Of a stretch of 64,000 nucleotides of DNA, positions 44,025 to 54,451 are shown piece by piece. This DNA comes from Martinezella lusitana (GTDB lineage: Bacteria; Pseudomonadota; Alphaproteobacteria; Rhizobiales; Rhizobiaceae). The notes under the pieces were generated by a model that was not told the DNA's origin, made no database searches, and saw nothing but the letters and a program-made list of their open reading frames with translations. Position numbers and translations under genes: made by a program. Positions within the stretch are counted from its first letter, which is position 1. Each line of letters opens with the position of its first letter. The DNA is taken from contig NZ_JACHBG010000002.1 in the NCBI RefSeq assembly GCF_014207095.1, positions 372,001-436,000 on the forward strand. The letters run 5' to 3'.

Positions 44025-46978
44025 CGGCTTATCGTCTCTCGACCGGCGGTCTCGTCAATCGCAGCCGCCCGCTGTCCTTGAAATTCGACGGTAAGGAGAT
44101 GAGGGGGCTGGAAGGCGACACGCTCGCTGCTGCTCTTCTCGCCAATGACCAGCTGCTTGTCGGCCGCAGCTTCAAGTACCACCGACCACGCGGTATTCTG
44201 ACGGCAGGATCGGCCGAGCCGAATGCACTCGTCACCATTGGCAAGGAAGGCCGCACCGAGCCGAACACGCGCGCCACCGTCGCCGAGCTTTATCAGGGCA
44301 TGACGGCGGTGAGCCAGAACCGCTGGCCATCGCTGAAATACGATCTGGGCTCGGTTAACGGCCTGCTTTCGCCCTTCCTCGGTGCGGGCTTCTACTACAA
44401 GACCTTCATGTGGCCCGCCGCCTTCTGGGAGAAGGTCTACGAACCACTGATCCGGCGTGCTGCCGGCCTTGGCAAGGCTGTCATGCAGGCCGATCCGGAC
44501 CGCTATGAAAAGGCCTGGGCGCATTGTGACCTGCTCGTCATAGGTTCTGGGCCTGCGGGTTTGATGGCGGCCCTGACGGCAGCTCGTGCGGGTCTGCGTG
44601 TCGTACTGGCGGATGAAGGCTTTCGTCTGGGCGGTTCGCTGCTGTCGGAAAGGCTGACAATCGCCGGCACGTCCGCCGATGCCTTCGTGCAGACGGTGCT
44701 GGACGAACTGCAGAGCTTCGAGAATGTGACGCTGATGCCGCGCACGACCGTGTTCGGCTGGTATGACGGCAACGTCTTCGGCGCGGTCGAAAAGGTGCAG
44801 AAGCATGTGGCGATGCCATCGCCGGATTTGCCCGTCGAGCGTCTCTGGCGCATCGCAGCCAAGCGCGCCATCCTCGCTTCCGGCGCTGAGGAGCGGCCGC
44901 TGGTGTTCGGCGGCAACGATCGTCCAGGCGTCATGATGGCCAGCGCTATGCGCAGCTATCTCAATCGCTATGGCGTTGTTGCCGGCCAGAAGGTGGCGGT
45001 CTTCACCAATGGCGGCTCCGGCTACCGCACGGCTGCCGATCTTGCGGCGGCTGGCGTTGAGATCGCGGCCATCCTCGATACCCGTGCTGCATCCGCCGAT
45101 GCGACGCCTCAGGGCGTTCGCGTGGTTCATGCGGCAAGCATCCATGCGACCAAAGGCAAGTACCGTATCAGCGGCGTCATCGCCGATCGCGGTGGCCTCG
45201 ATGAGTTGATTGCTTGCGACGCGCTTGCCATGTCGGGTGGCTGGTCTCCGATCATCCATCTTGCCTGCCAGCGTGGCGCCAAGCCGGTCTGGTCGGATGA
45301 AAAGCAGGCCTTCATGGCGCCGCTCGTGGGCGGCGAGCTGGAGATCGCCGGCTCGGCCGCGGGGATTGAGAGCGTTTCCGGTTGTCTTGCCGATGGTGTG
45401 GAAAAGGCTCGGCTGGTCGTCGAAAGTCTCGGTCGTACGGCTCATGCGGCAGACTTGCTCGAAGTCGAGGGCGAATATGATCCCTCCTTCGCGGCGATCT
45501 GGCATGTGCCGGGCGCGAAGGACAAGGCATTCGTCGACTTCCAGAACGATGTACATGCCAAGGATCTGGGCCTCGCTCTGCGCGAAGGCTTCGGTCATGT
45601 GGAGCATGCCAAGCGCTATACGACGAGCGGCATGGCGACGGACCAGGGCAAGCTCGGCAACGTCAATGCCGCCGGTATCATTGCCGGCATGCGTGGCGTC
45701 AGCCCCGCCGCCGTCGGCACGACGACGTTTCGGCCGTTCTACACGCCTGTTTCCTTCGGGGCATTGGCCGGTACGGCACGAGACAAGCACGCGCAGCCGG
45801 TCAGGGAATCGCCGCTGCATGGTTGGGCGAAGAAGAATGGCGCGAGCTTCGTCGAAGCCGGCCTCTGGTATCGTTCCTCCTGGTTTGCCCGGCCGGGTGA
45901 GAAGGGCTGGCGCGACAGCGTCGACCGCGAAGTGCTGAATGTGCGCAACAGTGTCGGTCTTTGCGACGTGTCGACGCTCGGCAAGATCGAGGTCTTCGGC
46001 AAGGATGCGGCGGAGTTTCTCAATCGCCTCTATTCCAATGCGTTCCTGAAGCTGCCGGTCGGCAAGGCGCGCTATGGATTGATGCTGCGTGAGGACGGCA
46101 TGGTCTTCGACGACGGCACGACGAGCCGGCTAACGCCGGATCACTTTTTCCTGACGACCACGACGGCAATGGCCGGCGAGGTGATGACGCATATGGAATT
46201 CTCGGCGCAGACGCTCTGGCCGCAGCTCGACGTCCGCTTCGTTTCCTCTTCCGATCAATGGGCGCAGATGGCGATTGCCGGGCCGAAGGCGCGGCTGGTG
46301 CTGGAGCAGATCGTCGAGGACGATATATCCGATGCGTTCTTCCCATTTCTCGCAGCCGCCGAAGTCATGCTGAAGGGCGGCCTGAAGGCACGGTTGTTCC
46401 GCATCTCCTTCTCGGGTGAGCTTGCTTACGAACTTGCCGTTCCGGCCGGCTACGGCGAGGCCGTCGCGGATGCGATCATGGAAGCCGGCAAGTCTCACGG
46501 CATCTGCGCATATGGGGTCGAAGCCCTCAACGTGCTGCGCATCGAGAAAGGCCATGTTACCCACAACGAGCTGGATGGTCGGACAACTCCCGACGATGTC
46601 GGCCTTGGAAAAATGATGTCGGCCCAGAAGCCGGATTTCATCGGCAAAAGATTATCGACGCGTTTCGGTCTGACTGCGGCCGATCGCGGGCAGCTCGTGG
46701 GACTGAAACCGCTCGACACGACGAAGGAGATCCAAGCCGGCGCGCATCTTCTGAGGGAAGGTGCAAGGCCGTCGACAGTGAACGATCAGGGGCATGTGTC
46801 CTCAGCCTGCTTCTCGCCGGTTCTTGGTCATTCCATCGCATTGGCCTTCCTGAAATCGGGCCGCGAACGGATCGGCGAACATGTGGTCGTCTGGGATGGG
46901 CTACGCGGCGAAGAGGTGCCGGCGGAGGTCTGCAATCCGGTCTTCGTCGATCCTGATAACAAGAAACTCTTCGGGTGA
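44021..46978 (+). CDS. soxA: Sarcosine oxidase alpha subunit
   Basis: The 985-residue subunit has an amino-terminal 2Fe-2S-like fold without cluster ligands (about 1-100, FKYHRPRGILTAG), an NAD-binding domain (VIGSGPAGLMAALTAAR near 172-188), and a folate-binding GcvT-like domain (about 600-980; NSVGLCDVSTLGKIEVFG, LRIEKGHVTHNELDG). It carries NAD+ and tetrahydrofolate and captures the methylene unit. The true start overlaps the soxD stop; an earlier in-frame ATG lies inside soxD. Confidence 0.95.
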   Translation: MTAYRLSTGGLVNRSRPLSLKFDGKEMRGLEGDTLAAALLANDQLLVGRSFKYHRPRGILTAGSAEPNALVTIGKEGRTEPNTRATVAELYQGMTAVSQNRWPSLKYDLGSVNGLLSPFLGAGFYYKTFMWPAAFWEKVYEPLIRRAAGLGKAVMQADPDRYEKAWAHCDLLVIGSGPAGLMAALTAARAGLRVVLADEGFRLGGSLLSERLTIAGTSADAFVQTVLDELQSFENVTLMPRTTVFGWYDGNVFGAVEKVQKHVAMPSPDLPVERLWRIAAKRAILASGAEERPLVFGGNDRPGVMMASAMRSYLNRYGVVAGQKVAVFTNGGSGYRTAADLAAAGVEIAAILDTRAASADATPQGVRVVHAASIHATKGKYRISGVIADRGGLDELIACDALAMSGGWSPIIHLACQRGAKPVWSDEKQAFMAPLVGGELEIAGSAAGIESVSGCLADGVEKARLVVESLGRTAHAADLLEVEGEYDPSFAAIWHVPGAKDKAFVDFQNDVHAKDLGLALREGFGHVEHAKRYTTSGMATDQGKLGNVNAAGIIAGMRGVSPAAVGTTTFRPFYTPVSFGALAGTARDKHAQPVRESPLHGWAKKNGASFVEAGLWYRSSWFARPGEKGWRDSVDREVLNVRNSVGLCDVSTLGKIEVFGKDAAEFLNRLYSNAFLKLPVGKARYGLMLREDGMVFDDGTTSRLTPDHFFLTTTTAMAGEVMTHMEFSAQTLWPQLDVRFVSSSDQWAQMAIAGPKARLVLEQIVEDDISDAFFPFLAAAEVMLKGGLKARLFRISFSGELAYELAVPAGYGEAVADAIMEAGKSHGICAYGVEALNVLRIEKGHVTHNELDGRTTPDDVGLGKMMSAQKPDFIGKRLSTRFGLTAADRGQLVGLKPLDTTKEIQAGAHLLREGARPSTVNDQGHVSSACFSPVLGHSIALAFLKSGRERIGEHVVVWDGLRGEEVPAEVCNPVFVDPDNKKLFG

Positions 46979-46985
46979 GGGATCG

Positions 46986-47540
46986 ATGAGCGTCGCGTTT
47001 CAAAACAGACATGTGCTGGAAGATCATATTTCCGGCTTCGAGGCTGCCGCCAATCCGAATCATCTCGCCGTCGTTCGCAGGCCCGCCATCTTCTCCGTGC
47101 TCGCAAAGGCCGGCGATGAAGACTGGGTTCTGGCCGGGCTGAAGGTGATCGACGATGTTTCCGTCCGCAACGCAGGACCGAGGGAGTGGCTTGTGGTCTC
47201 CGACACGCTCGGCTCTGAAAGTGTGGCGCGCGATCTCTTCGGGCTCGATCCCGCCAAGGTCTCGTTTTTCGAGCAGAGCGATGGTCGCGTGCTGCTTCGC
47301 ATCTCCGGTCCCAACGTCCGTCGCATTCTCGCCAAATGCGTGGCTGTAGACCTGCATCCGCAAGTCTTTGCCGAAGGACAGTCTGCCAACATGCTGTGCT
47401 GTCATGTCAGCGCCAATGTCGCCCGCACGGGTGCCGATCGCTTCGAAATCATCGTGCCGCGCTCCTATGCCGGTAGCGTTTTTGAAGAGATTATGGAGAT
47501 GGGGCGGGAATTCGCCCTGACAGCCGCCTTCGTCGACTGA
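46986..47540 (+). CDS. soxG: Sarcosine oxidase gamma subunit
   Basis: The 184-residue subunit completes the enzyme; its sequence (DDVSVRNAGPREWLVVSD, ISGPNVRRILAKCVAVDLHP, IIVPRSYAGSVFEEIMEMG) matches the SoxG family, distant GcvT-like folds. It begins seven bases after soxA. With it the operon soxBDAG is complete. Confidence 0.92.
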   Translation: MSVAFQNRHVLEDHISGFEAAANPNHLAVVRRPAIFSVLAKAGDEDWVLAGLKVIDDVSVRNAGPREWLVVSDTLGSESVARDLFGLDPAKVSFFEQSDGRVLLRISGPNVRRILAKCVAVDLHPQVFAEGQSANMLCCHVSANVARTGADRFEIIVPRSYAGSVFEEIMEMGREFALTAAFVD

Positions 47541-47759
47541 AAAGCGTGATATTGCCGGACCGGGGAGGTCTTGCCGATCGGTTTGGGTCTCCGCACGATA
47601 ATGGCGCGATCCGAACAATTGCCATGGCGCAAACAGACATATCCGTTTCGCAGTTCGGGCTATTTGGCTTGTCGGATAGTCTCTAGGTTTCCTCTCAAAT
47701 GCGGTCGGTCGCGCGGGAAGACACCCGGCGGCTTCGTGCCGAAAACAGGGGATTCCTAG

Positions 47760-50186
47760 ATGAAAAGCCATGCCAAGGTCGTCGTCATCGGTGGCGGTGT
47801 CGTCGGATGTTCGGTGCTCTATCACCTGACGAAATTCGGCTGGACGGATGTGGTGCTGCTCGAGCGCTCCGAGTTGACATCCGGGTCGACCTGGCATGCC
47901 GCGGGCGGCATGCACACGATCAATGGCGATCCGAACGTTGCCAAGCTGCAGAAGTACACGGTCGAGCTCTATAAGGAGATCGAGGAATATTCCGGTCAGG
48001 ACATCGGCCTGCACCTGACCTCCGGCCTGATGCTGGCGGCGACGCCGCAGCGCTTCGACTGGCTGAAGTCCATCCTCGCCAAGGGCCGTTATAATGGCCT
48101 GGAGGCGACGTTGCTGACGCCGAAGGAAGCGCATGAGATGATGCCGCTTCTCGACCCAGATCAATTCGTGGGCGCTCTCTATGACCCGGTCGAGGGCCAT
48201 CTCGACCCCTATGGCACGACGCATGCCTATGCCCGCTCGGCCAAGAAGAACGGTGCCGAGATCTATCTGCATACCAAAGTCGAGGAGCTGGTGCAGCGTG
48301 AGGATGGCTCCTGGCGCGTCATCACCAACCAGGGTGAGATCATCGCCGAGCATGTCGTCAACGCCGCTGGCCTATGGGCGCGCGAAGTCGGCCGCATGGT
48401 CGGGCTCGAGCTGCCCGTGCTCGCCATGGAGCACATGTATCTCATCACTGAGGACATGCCCGAGGTCATCGACTTCAACAAGACGACGGGCAGGGAGCTG
48501 ATGCACTGCGTCGATTTCGACGGCGAGATCTATCTGCGCCAGGAACGCCAGGGCATGCTGATGGGCACTTATGAGAAGGCCTGTCGCCCATGGTCGCCGG
48601 TGACGACGCCCTGGGATTTCGGTCACGAGCTTCTGGCTGAAGATATCGAGCGCATCACGCCGGAACTGGAAGTCGGTTTCCGTCACTTCCCGGCCTTCAA
48701 CAATGCCGGCATTAAGAAGATCATCAACGGCCCTTTCACCTTCTCTCCGGATGGCAATCCGCTGGTCGGCCCCGTGCGCGGGCTTCGTAACTATTGGTCA
48801 GCCTGCGCCGTCATGGCCGGCTTCAGCCAGGGTGGCGGCGTCGGCCTCGCGCTCGCAAACTGGATGATCTACGGCGATCCGGGCTTCGACGTCTTTGCGA
48901 TGGACGTCTCCCGCTATGGTGACTATGCGACGCTCGCCTATACGAATGCCAAGGTGCGCGAGAATTATGCCCGCCGCTTCTCCATCCGCTATCCGAACGA
49001 AGAGCTGCCGGCGGCCCGTCCGCTGCTGACCACGCCGATCTACGATAGACTGAAGGAAGCCGGCGGCGTCTTCGGCGCCTACTACGGCCTTGAGCAGGCG
49101 CTGTGGTTCGCTCCGAAGGGCGAGGTCGATCAGTTTTCCTGGCGCCGTTCCAACGATTTCGACGTCGTCGGCGCGGAAGCCAAGGCAGTGCGCGAGAGCG
49201 TTGGCCTGATGGAGACCTCGGGCTTTGCCAAATATTCGGTCAAGGGACCTGGGGCAGAGGCCTTCCTCGACAGGTTGCTCACCTGCCGCATTCCGGCCGT
49301 GGGCCGCATGACGCTCGCGCCGATGCTCAAGCATGACGGCAAGCTCATCGGCGATTTCACGCTGGCAAAGCTCGGCGAGGGAGATTTTCTTCTCATCGGC
49401 TCCGGCATTGCCGAAGCCTACCATATGCGTTGGTTCGAAAGCCTATTGCCGAAGGACGGCTCGGTCGAACTCCAGGCTCTTGGCCTGTCGCTTCTCGGCC
49501 TCTCGATCGCCGGCCCGAATGCCCGCAAGCTAATGCAGAAGCTGACCCATCAGGATCTTTCGACCGCAGAATTCCCGTTTATGTCGATTCGCCGCATGGA
49601 TCTCGGCATGGCTCCCGCTATCGTCGGGCGTGTCTCCTATACGGGTGATCTCGGCTACGAAATCTGGATGAAGCCGGAATATCAGCGCTATATTTACGAC
49701 CTGCTGATGCAGGAAGGTGCCGAATTCGACATTCGACTTTTCGGTCTGCGAGCGCTGAATGCGCTGCGTCTCGATAAATCCTATGGCAGCTGGTCGCGCG
49801 AATACCGGCCGCTCTATGGGCCATTCGAGGCCGGCCTCAACCGATTCGTTGCGCTGACCAAAGACGCTGATTTCATAGGCAAGGCAGCTGCGGCCAAGGA
49901 AAAGGCCGAGGGCGGCACGCTGCGGCTGCGCACGTTTATCCTGAGTGCGCGGGATGCCGACGTTATCGGCGATGAGCCGATCTATCACAACGGTGCCGTG
50001 TGCGGTTGGGTGACGTCCGGCGGCTACGCCTATGCGTCCGGCCTCTCCGTGGCCGTCGGCTATGTGCCGAAGGAGATCGCCGATGAAACGCAGGGTTGGT
50101 CCATCGAGCTGCTTGGCGAGCTGCTGCCGGCAAGGCTGCAGGCCGAGCCATTGTTCGATGCCGATGGCGCACGCATGCGCGGGTGA
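47760..50186 (+). CDS. Dimethylglycine dehydrogenase-like flavoprotein
   Basis: The 808-residue protein has the FAD fold VVVIGGGVVGCSVLYH (7-22), the FAO middle domain and a carboxyl GcvT-like folate domain (about 430-800; GDFTLAKLGEGDFLLIGSG, ALRLDKSYGSWSREYRPL). His46 in SGSTWHAAGG matches the covalent-FAD histidine of mammalian dimethylglycine dehydrogenase as I recall it, and similarity to that enzyme is strong throughout. It probably oxidises dimethylglycine to sarcosine, the substrate of the preceding operon; sarcosine dehydrogenase activity is an alternative. A 219-base gap separates it from soxG, so it may have its own promoter. Confidence 0.87.
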   Translation: MKSHAKVVVIGGGVVGCSVLYHLTKFGWTDVVLLERSELTSGSTWHAAGGMHTINGDPNVAKLQKYTVELYKEIEEYSGQDIGLHLTSGLMLAATPQRFDWLKSILAKGRYNGLEATLLTPKEAHEMMPLLDPDQFVGALYDPVEGHLDPYGTTHAYARSAKKNGAEIYLHTKVEELVQREDGSWRVITNQGEIIAEHVVNAAGLWAREVGRMVGLELPVLAMEHMYLITEDMPEVIDFNKTTGRELMHCVDFDGEIYLRQERQGMLMGTYEKACRPWSPVTTPWDFGHELLAEDIERITPELEVGFRHFPAFNNAGIKKIINGPFTFSPDGNPLVGPVRGLRNYWSACAVMAGFSQGGGVGLALANWMIYGDPGFDVFAMDVSRYGDYATLAYTNAKVRENYARRFSIRYPNEELPAARPLLTTPIYDRLKEAGGVFGAYYGLEQALWFAPKGEVDQFSWRRSNDFDVVGAEAKAVRESVGLMETSGFAKYSVKGPGAEAFLDRLLTCRIPAVGRMTLAPMLKHDGKLIGDFTLAKLGEGDFLLIGSGIAEAYHMRWFESLLPKDGSVELQALGLSLLGLSIAGPNARKLMQKLTHQDLSTAEFPFMSIRRMDLGMAPAIVGRVSYTGDLGYEIWMKPEYQRYIYDLLMQEGAEFDIRLFGLRALNALRLDKSYGSWSREYRPLYGPFEAGLNRFVALTKDADFIGKAAAAKEKAEGGTLRLRTFILSARDADVIGDEPIYHNGAVCGWVTSGGYAYASGLSVAVGYVPKEIADETQGWSIELLGELLPARLQAEPLFDADGARMRG

Positions 50187-50495
50187 TGGCAAGGCATCAC
50201 GGAGAAGGTGGCGGGTCCCTAACCAGGCCCGTCACTGATAATAGTTTTTCAGGATAAGCGCGCTGCCGCCCCGCTCTGACCAGTTTTGCGCCAAACGCTG
50301 CCGTTTTTGTGTCATTTTTGGTCGGATTCGCATCAGCGCACGGGGAATTGAAAAGAATTTGTCAGTTTCTCGCCTTTTTGGCTTCACATTTCTTTCGAAA
50401 GCGGTATGGAATCGACCCTATAGGGCCTCTCGAAGGAGCCTAAAAAAGTAAAATGAGATGTGGTCGTATAACGCCGCGTCCAGGGGAAATGACAT
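50187..50495 (+). promoter_or_regulatory. Upstream region of the livHMGF operon
   Basis: No gene is supported. The segment 50350-50470 is AT-rich (AAAAGAATTTGTCAG, CTAAAAAAGTAAAATGAG) and likely contains the operon promoter, though no clear sigma70 pair can be fixed. AGGGGAAA lies about nine bases before the livH ATG. Confidence 0.35.
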
Positions 50496-51398
50496 ATGGA
50501 TTACTTTATCCAGCAGCTCTTAAACGGGCTGACTCTAGGGTCGATTTATGGCCTGATCGCCATCGGCTACACTATGGTTTACGGCATCATCGGCATGATC
50601 AATTTTGCCCATGGTGACGTCTTCATGCTTGGCGGCTTTGCCGCTCTTATCACCTACCTCGTGCTCATCTCACTTTTTGCCGGTCTGCCTGTCGCGGTCA
50701 TGCTGCTGGTGATGCTCATCGTCGCCATGCTGATGACGAGCCTTTGGAATTGGGTGATCGAGCGTGTCGCCTATCGGCCGCTACGCGGGTCGTTCCGCCT
50801 CGCGCCGCTGATTACGGCAATCGGCATGTCGATCGTACTTTCGAATTTCATCCAGGTTTCTCAGGGCCCGCGCAACAAGCCGATCCCGACGCTGGTGGGC
50901 GATGTCTACAATTTCGGCGGCGTTTCGCTGTCGCTGAAGCAGATCATCATCTTCATCATCACGGTCGTGCTGCTGGCTGCCTTCTGGTATCTGGTCAACA
51001 AGACGGCGCTCGGCCGCGCTCAGCGCGCCACCGAGCAGGACCGCAAGATGGCGGCGCTGCTCGGCATCAATGTCGACCGGACCATTTCCGTCACCTTCAT
51101 CATGGGCGCGGCGCTCGCTGCTGTCGCCGGCACGATGTATCTGATGTATTATGGCGTGGCCAACTTCTCGGACGGCTTCGTGCCGGGCGTCAAGGCCTTC
51201 ACGGCAGCGGTTCTCGGCGGCATCGGATCGCTTCCGGGTGCTGTTCTCGGCGGCCTGATGATCGGCTTCATCGAGTCGTTCTGGTCCGGCAATTTCGCCA
51301 TCGCGTACAAGGACGTCGCGACATATGGCATCCTGGCCTACGTGCTGATCTTCAAGCCGACGGGTATTCTCGGCCGGCCGGAAGTCGAAAAGGTATAA
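50496..51398 (+). CDS. livH: Branched-chain amino acid ABC transporter permease LivH/BraD
   Basis: The 300-residue inner-membrane permease has about eight hydrophobic helices and family motifs LNGLTLGSIYGLIAIGYTMVY-type start (GSIYGLIAIGYTMVYGIIG), MINFAHGDVFMLG and KAFTAAVLGGIGSLPGAVLGG, the coupling loop for the ATPases. It is the first gene of a five-component operon; in Rhizobium the equivalent is called braD. Confidence 0.95.
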   Translation: MDYFIQQLLNGLTLGSIYGLIAIGYTMVYGIIGMINFAHGDVFMLGGFAALITYLVLISLFAGLPVAVMLLVMLIVAMLMTSLWNWVIERVAYRPLRGSFRLAPLITAIGMSIVLSNFIQVSQGPRNKPIPTLVGDVYNFGGVSLSLKQIIIFIITVVLLAAFWYLVNKTALGRAQRATEQDRKMAALLGINVDRTISVTFIMGAALAAVAGTMYLMYYGVANFSDGFVPGVKAFTAAVLGGIGSLPGAVLGGLMIGFIESFWSGNFAIAYKDVATYGILAYVLIFKPTGILGRPEVEKV

Positions 51399-51402
51399 CG
51401 CC

Positions 51403-52827
51403 ATGGCAAATTCAAACTTCGTTGCAGGCAAGACCGCGCCCGGCCTTGTCCGGAAAGGGATTACGGACGCCCTCTGGACCGCGCTGATAGCCTTCGGCAT
51501 GTTCGTCCTCTATATCGGTCTCAAGACCGATCAGAACATGGACAACAAGCTGGTCATCGTGCAGCGCTGGGGCGTACTGGCGATCATCGTTGCCATCGCC
51601 GCGGTTGGCCGCTTCATCATGACGGTGTCCGTTCAGCCATACCTGGCGGCGCGTAAGGCCGCCAAGGCCAAGGTGGCGCCGGTGGAAGGCGAACCCAGCT
51701 TTGCCTCCAAGCATTTCAACAAGATCGCCCTTCTGCTTCTGCTCATCTATCCGTTGGCGGCAGTCGCGATCTTCGGCCCGCAGGGCTCGCTGACCTACGT
51801 CGACAATTTCGGCATCCAGATTCTGATTTACGTGATGCTTGCCTGGGGCCTGAACATCGTCGTCGGTCTCGCCGGTCTGCTCGATCTGGGATACGTTGCC
51901 TTCTATGCGGTTGGCGCCTATTCCTACGCGCTCTTGTCGATGCATTTCGGCCTGTCCTTCTGGCTTCTCCTGCCACTCTCGGGCATGCTTGCCGCACTTT
52001 GGGGCATGATCCTGGGCTTTCCGGTGCTGCGCCTGCGCGGAGACTATCTGGCTATCGTCACGCTCGCCTTCGGCGAAATCATCCGTATCGTTATAACCAA
52101 CTGGACGGATGTGACGCAGGGAAGCTTCGGCATTTCCAACATCACCAAGGCATCCTTGTTCGGCATCTATAGCTTTGACCTCAAGGATCCGCATAATTTC
52201 ATCCGGTCCTTCGGCCTGCCTATGTCTTCGGCCTGGTACAAGATCTTCCTCTTCTACGTCATCCTGCTGCTCTGCATGCTGACGGCCTATGTAACGATCC
52301 GGCTGCGCCGTATGCCGATCGGACGGGCGTGGGAAGCGCTGCGTGAGGATGAGATCGCCTGCCGTTCGCTGGGCATCAACACGGTGACGACGAAGCTGAC
52401 CGCTTTCGCCACAGGCGCCATGTTCGGCGGCTTCGCGGGGTCCTTCTTCGCGGCGCGTCAGGGCTTCGTTTCGCCGGAATCCTTCGTGTTCCTCGAGTCT
52501 GCGATCATCCTGGCGATCGTGGTCCTGGGCGGCATGGGGTCTTTGAAGGGTATCGCTATCGCGGCGATCGCCATGATCGGTGGCACCGAAGCGCTGCGCA
52601 ACATGAGTTTCCTCAAGACCGGTCTGGTCTGGGGCGACACCACGATCATTCCCGGCTTCGGCCCCGATTTCACTCCCGAACTCTACCGCATGCTGATCTT
52701 CGGTCTTGCCATGGTCGTCGTGATGATCTTCAAACCACGCGGCTTCGTCGGCACGCGTGAGCCGACCGCCTTCCTCAAGGAGCGAAAAGCGATCTCCGGC
52801 AGCTTCACCAAGGAGGGCCACGGCTGA
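51403..52827 (+). CDS. livM: Branched-chain amino acid ABC transporter permease LivM/BraE
   Basis: The 474-residue permease partners LivH. It has an amino-terminal extension (about 1-110, with helices and a [13 protein letters not shown] linker) before the core, whose motifs are [41 protein letters not shown] and [13 protein letters not shown]. The stop overlaps the livG start in ATGA, indicating translational coupling. Confidence 0.95.
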   Translation: MANSNFVAGKTAPGLVRKGITDALWTALIAFGMFVLYIGLKTDQNMDNKLVIVQRWGVLAIIVAIAAVGRFIMTVSVQPYLAARKAAKAKVAPVEGEPSFASKHFNKIALLLLLIYPLAAVAIFGPQGSLTYVDNFGIQILIYVMLAWGLNIVVGLAGLLDLGYVAFYAVGAYSYALLSMHFGLSFWLLLPLSGMLAALWGMILGFPVLRLRGDYLAIVTLAFGEIIRIVITNWTDVTQGSFGISNITKASLFGIYSFDLKDPHNFIRSFGLPMSSAWYKIFLFYVILLLCMLTAYVTIRLRRMPIGRAWEALREDEIACRSLGINTVTTKLTAFATGAMFGGFAGSFFAARQGFVSPESFVFLESAIILAIVVLGGMGSLKGIAIAAIAMIGGTEALRNMSFLKTGLVWGDTTIIPGFGPDFTPELYRMLIFGLAMVVVMIFKPRGFVGTREPTAFLKERKAISGSFTKEGHG

Positions 52828-53699
52828 TGAACGCTGTGACCACAACCCCCAACGACATCCTGCTGAAGGTCGAGCACCTGTCGATGAAGTTCGGCGGCCT
52901 GATGGCGATCAACGACTTCTCCTTCGAGGCGAAGCGCGGCGATATCACGGCGCTGATCGGCCCGAACGGCGCCGGCAAGACCACGGTGTTCAACTGCATC
53001 ACCGGCTTCTACAAGCCGACGATGGGCATGCTGACCCTCCAGCAGAGAAGCGGCAAGGAATATCTCCTGGAGCGGCTTCCGGATTTCCGGATCACGCGCG
53101 AAGCCAAAGTGGCGCGCACGTTCCAGAATATCCGTCTGTTTTCGGGCCTTACCGTGCTTGAGAACCTGCTGGTGGCGCAGCACAACAAGCTGATGCGCGC
53201 CTCCGGCTATACGATCCTCGGTCTGCTCGGTATCGGGCCCTATCGCGCAGAGGCCAAGAACGCGATCGAACTGGCGCGCTTCTGGCTCGAAAAGGCCGAT
53301 CTCGTCGATCGGGCCGACGATCCGGCCGGCGATCTTCCCTACGGCGCTCAGCGTCGCCTGGAGATTGCCCGCGCCATGTGCACGGGTCCTGAATTGCTTT
53401 GTCTGGATGAGCCGGCCGCCGGCCTCAATCCTCGCGAGTCCCTGGTGCTCAACGAGTTTCTGCGCAGCATCCGCAAGGATACCGGCACATCGATCCTGCT
53501 GATCGAGCACGACATGTCGGTGGTCATGGAAATCTCCGACCATGTCATCGTGCTCGAATATGGCCAGAAGATCGCAGACGGTACGCCGGACGAGGTCAAG
53601 CACGATCCGAGGGTGGTCGCCGCCTATCTGGGTGTCGAGGACGAGGAAGTGGAAGAGGTGATTGCCGAAGTCGAACACCTCCAGGAAGGTGGGAATTGA
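52827..53699 (+). CDS. livG: Branched-chain amino acid ABC transporter ATPase LivG/BraF
   Basis: The 290-residue ATPase has Walker [10 protein letters not shown], the LivG-specific insertion after FYKPTMG ([15 protein letters not shown]), [19 protein letters not shown], the modified signature [15 protein letters not shown] and Walker [13 protein letters not shown]. The carboxyl end is an acidic extension ([16 protein letters not shown]). Its stop overlaps the livF start. Confidence 0.96.
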   Translation: MNAVTTTPNDILLKVEHLSMKFGGLMAINDFSFEAKRGDITALIGPNGAGKTTVFNCITGFYKPTMGMLTLQQRSGKEYLLERLPDFRITREAKVARTFQNIRLFSGLTVLENLLVAQHNKLMRASGYTILGLLGIGPYRAEAKNAIELARFWLEKADLVDRADDPAGDLPYGAQRRLEIARAMCTGPELLCLDEPAAGLNPRESLVLNEFLRSIRKDTGTSILLIEHDMSVVMEISDHVIVLEYGQKIADGTPDEVKHDPRVVAAYLGVEDEEVEEVIAEVEHLQEGGN

Positions 53700-54427
53700 T
53701 GACGGGGCAGCCACTTCTGAAAGTCGCGGGCGTCGAGACGTATTACGGCAATATCCGCGCGCTTTCCGGCGTCGATATCGAGGTCAACAGCGGTGAGATC
53801 GTCAGCCTGATCGGTGCCAACGGCGCGGGGAAATCGACGCTGATGATGACGATCTGCGGCAGCCCGCAGGCTCGCAGCGGGTCGGTGATCTTTGACGGTC
53901 AGGACATCACGCGCATGCCGACGCATGAAATTGCGCGGCTTCGTATCGCCCAGTCGCCGGAAGGGCGCCGCATCTTTCCGCGCATGACCGTCTACGAGAA
54001 CCTGCAGATGGGGGCGAGCCTCGACAAGCTCAAATATTTTAACGAGGACGTCGAGAAGATCTTTACGCTGTTTCCACGGCTGAAGGAGCGCCAGTCGCAG
54101 CGCGGCGGCACGCTTTCGGGCGGCGAGCAGCAGATGCTGTCGATCGGCCGCGCACTCATGGCGCGCCCGAAACTGCTGTTGCTGGATGAGCCGTCGCTCG
54201 GTCTTGCGCCGCTGATCGTCAAGGGCATTTTCGAGGCCATCAAGGGCTTGAACCAGACCCAGGGGCTGACGGTGTTCCTTGTCGAGCAGAACGCTTTTGC
54301 GGCGCTGAAGCTATCCGACCGTGCCTATGTGATGGTCAACGGCCGGGTGACGATGAGCGGTTCGGGCAAGGAGTTGCTCGCCAATCCGGAAGTACGCGCT
54401 GCCTATCTCGAAGGCGGACATCATTGA
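53696..54427 (+). CDS. livF: Branched-chain amino acid ABC transporter ATPase LivF/BraG
   Basis: The 243-residue second ATPase has Walker A GANGAGKST, SPEGRRIFPRMTVYENL, signature LSGGEQQMLSIGRAL and Walker B LLLLDEPSLGLAP. Its length and motifs are standard for LivF. It overlaps livG by four bases and is followed after 24 bases by a small membrane-protein gene. Confidence 0.96.
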   Translation: MMTGQPLLKVAGVETYYGNIRALSGVDIEVNSGEIVSLIGANGAGKSTLMMTICGSPQARSGSVIFDGQDITRMPTHEIARLRIAQSPEGRRIFPRMTVYENLQMGASLDKLKYFNEDVEKIFTLFPRLKERQSQRGGTLSGGEQQMLSIGRALMARPKLLLLDEPSLGLAPLIVKGIFEAIKGLNQTQGLTVFLVEQNAFAALKLSDRAYVMVNGRVTMSGSGKELLANPEVRAAYLEGGHH

Positions 54428-54451
54428 ATTTCGTTTCGCGGGGAATTTGAC

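Noticed and set aside
43916..45820. A 634-codon open frame on the minus strand over soxA
   Set aside because: soxA on the plus strand is an intact, recognised gene; the antisense product has no motif.
46638..48353. A 571-codon open frame on the minus strand
   Set aside because: It spans the ends of soxA, soxG and the start of the dimethylglycine dehydrogenase in antisense and has no domain of its own.
51412..52845. A 477-codon minus-strand frame over livM
   Set aside because: The product is His/Arg/Glu-rich with no fold, while livM has all permease motifs.
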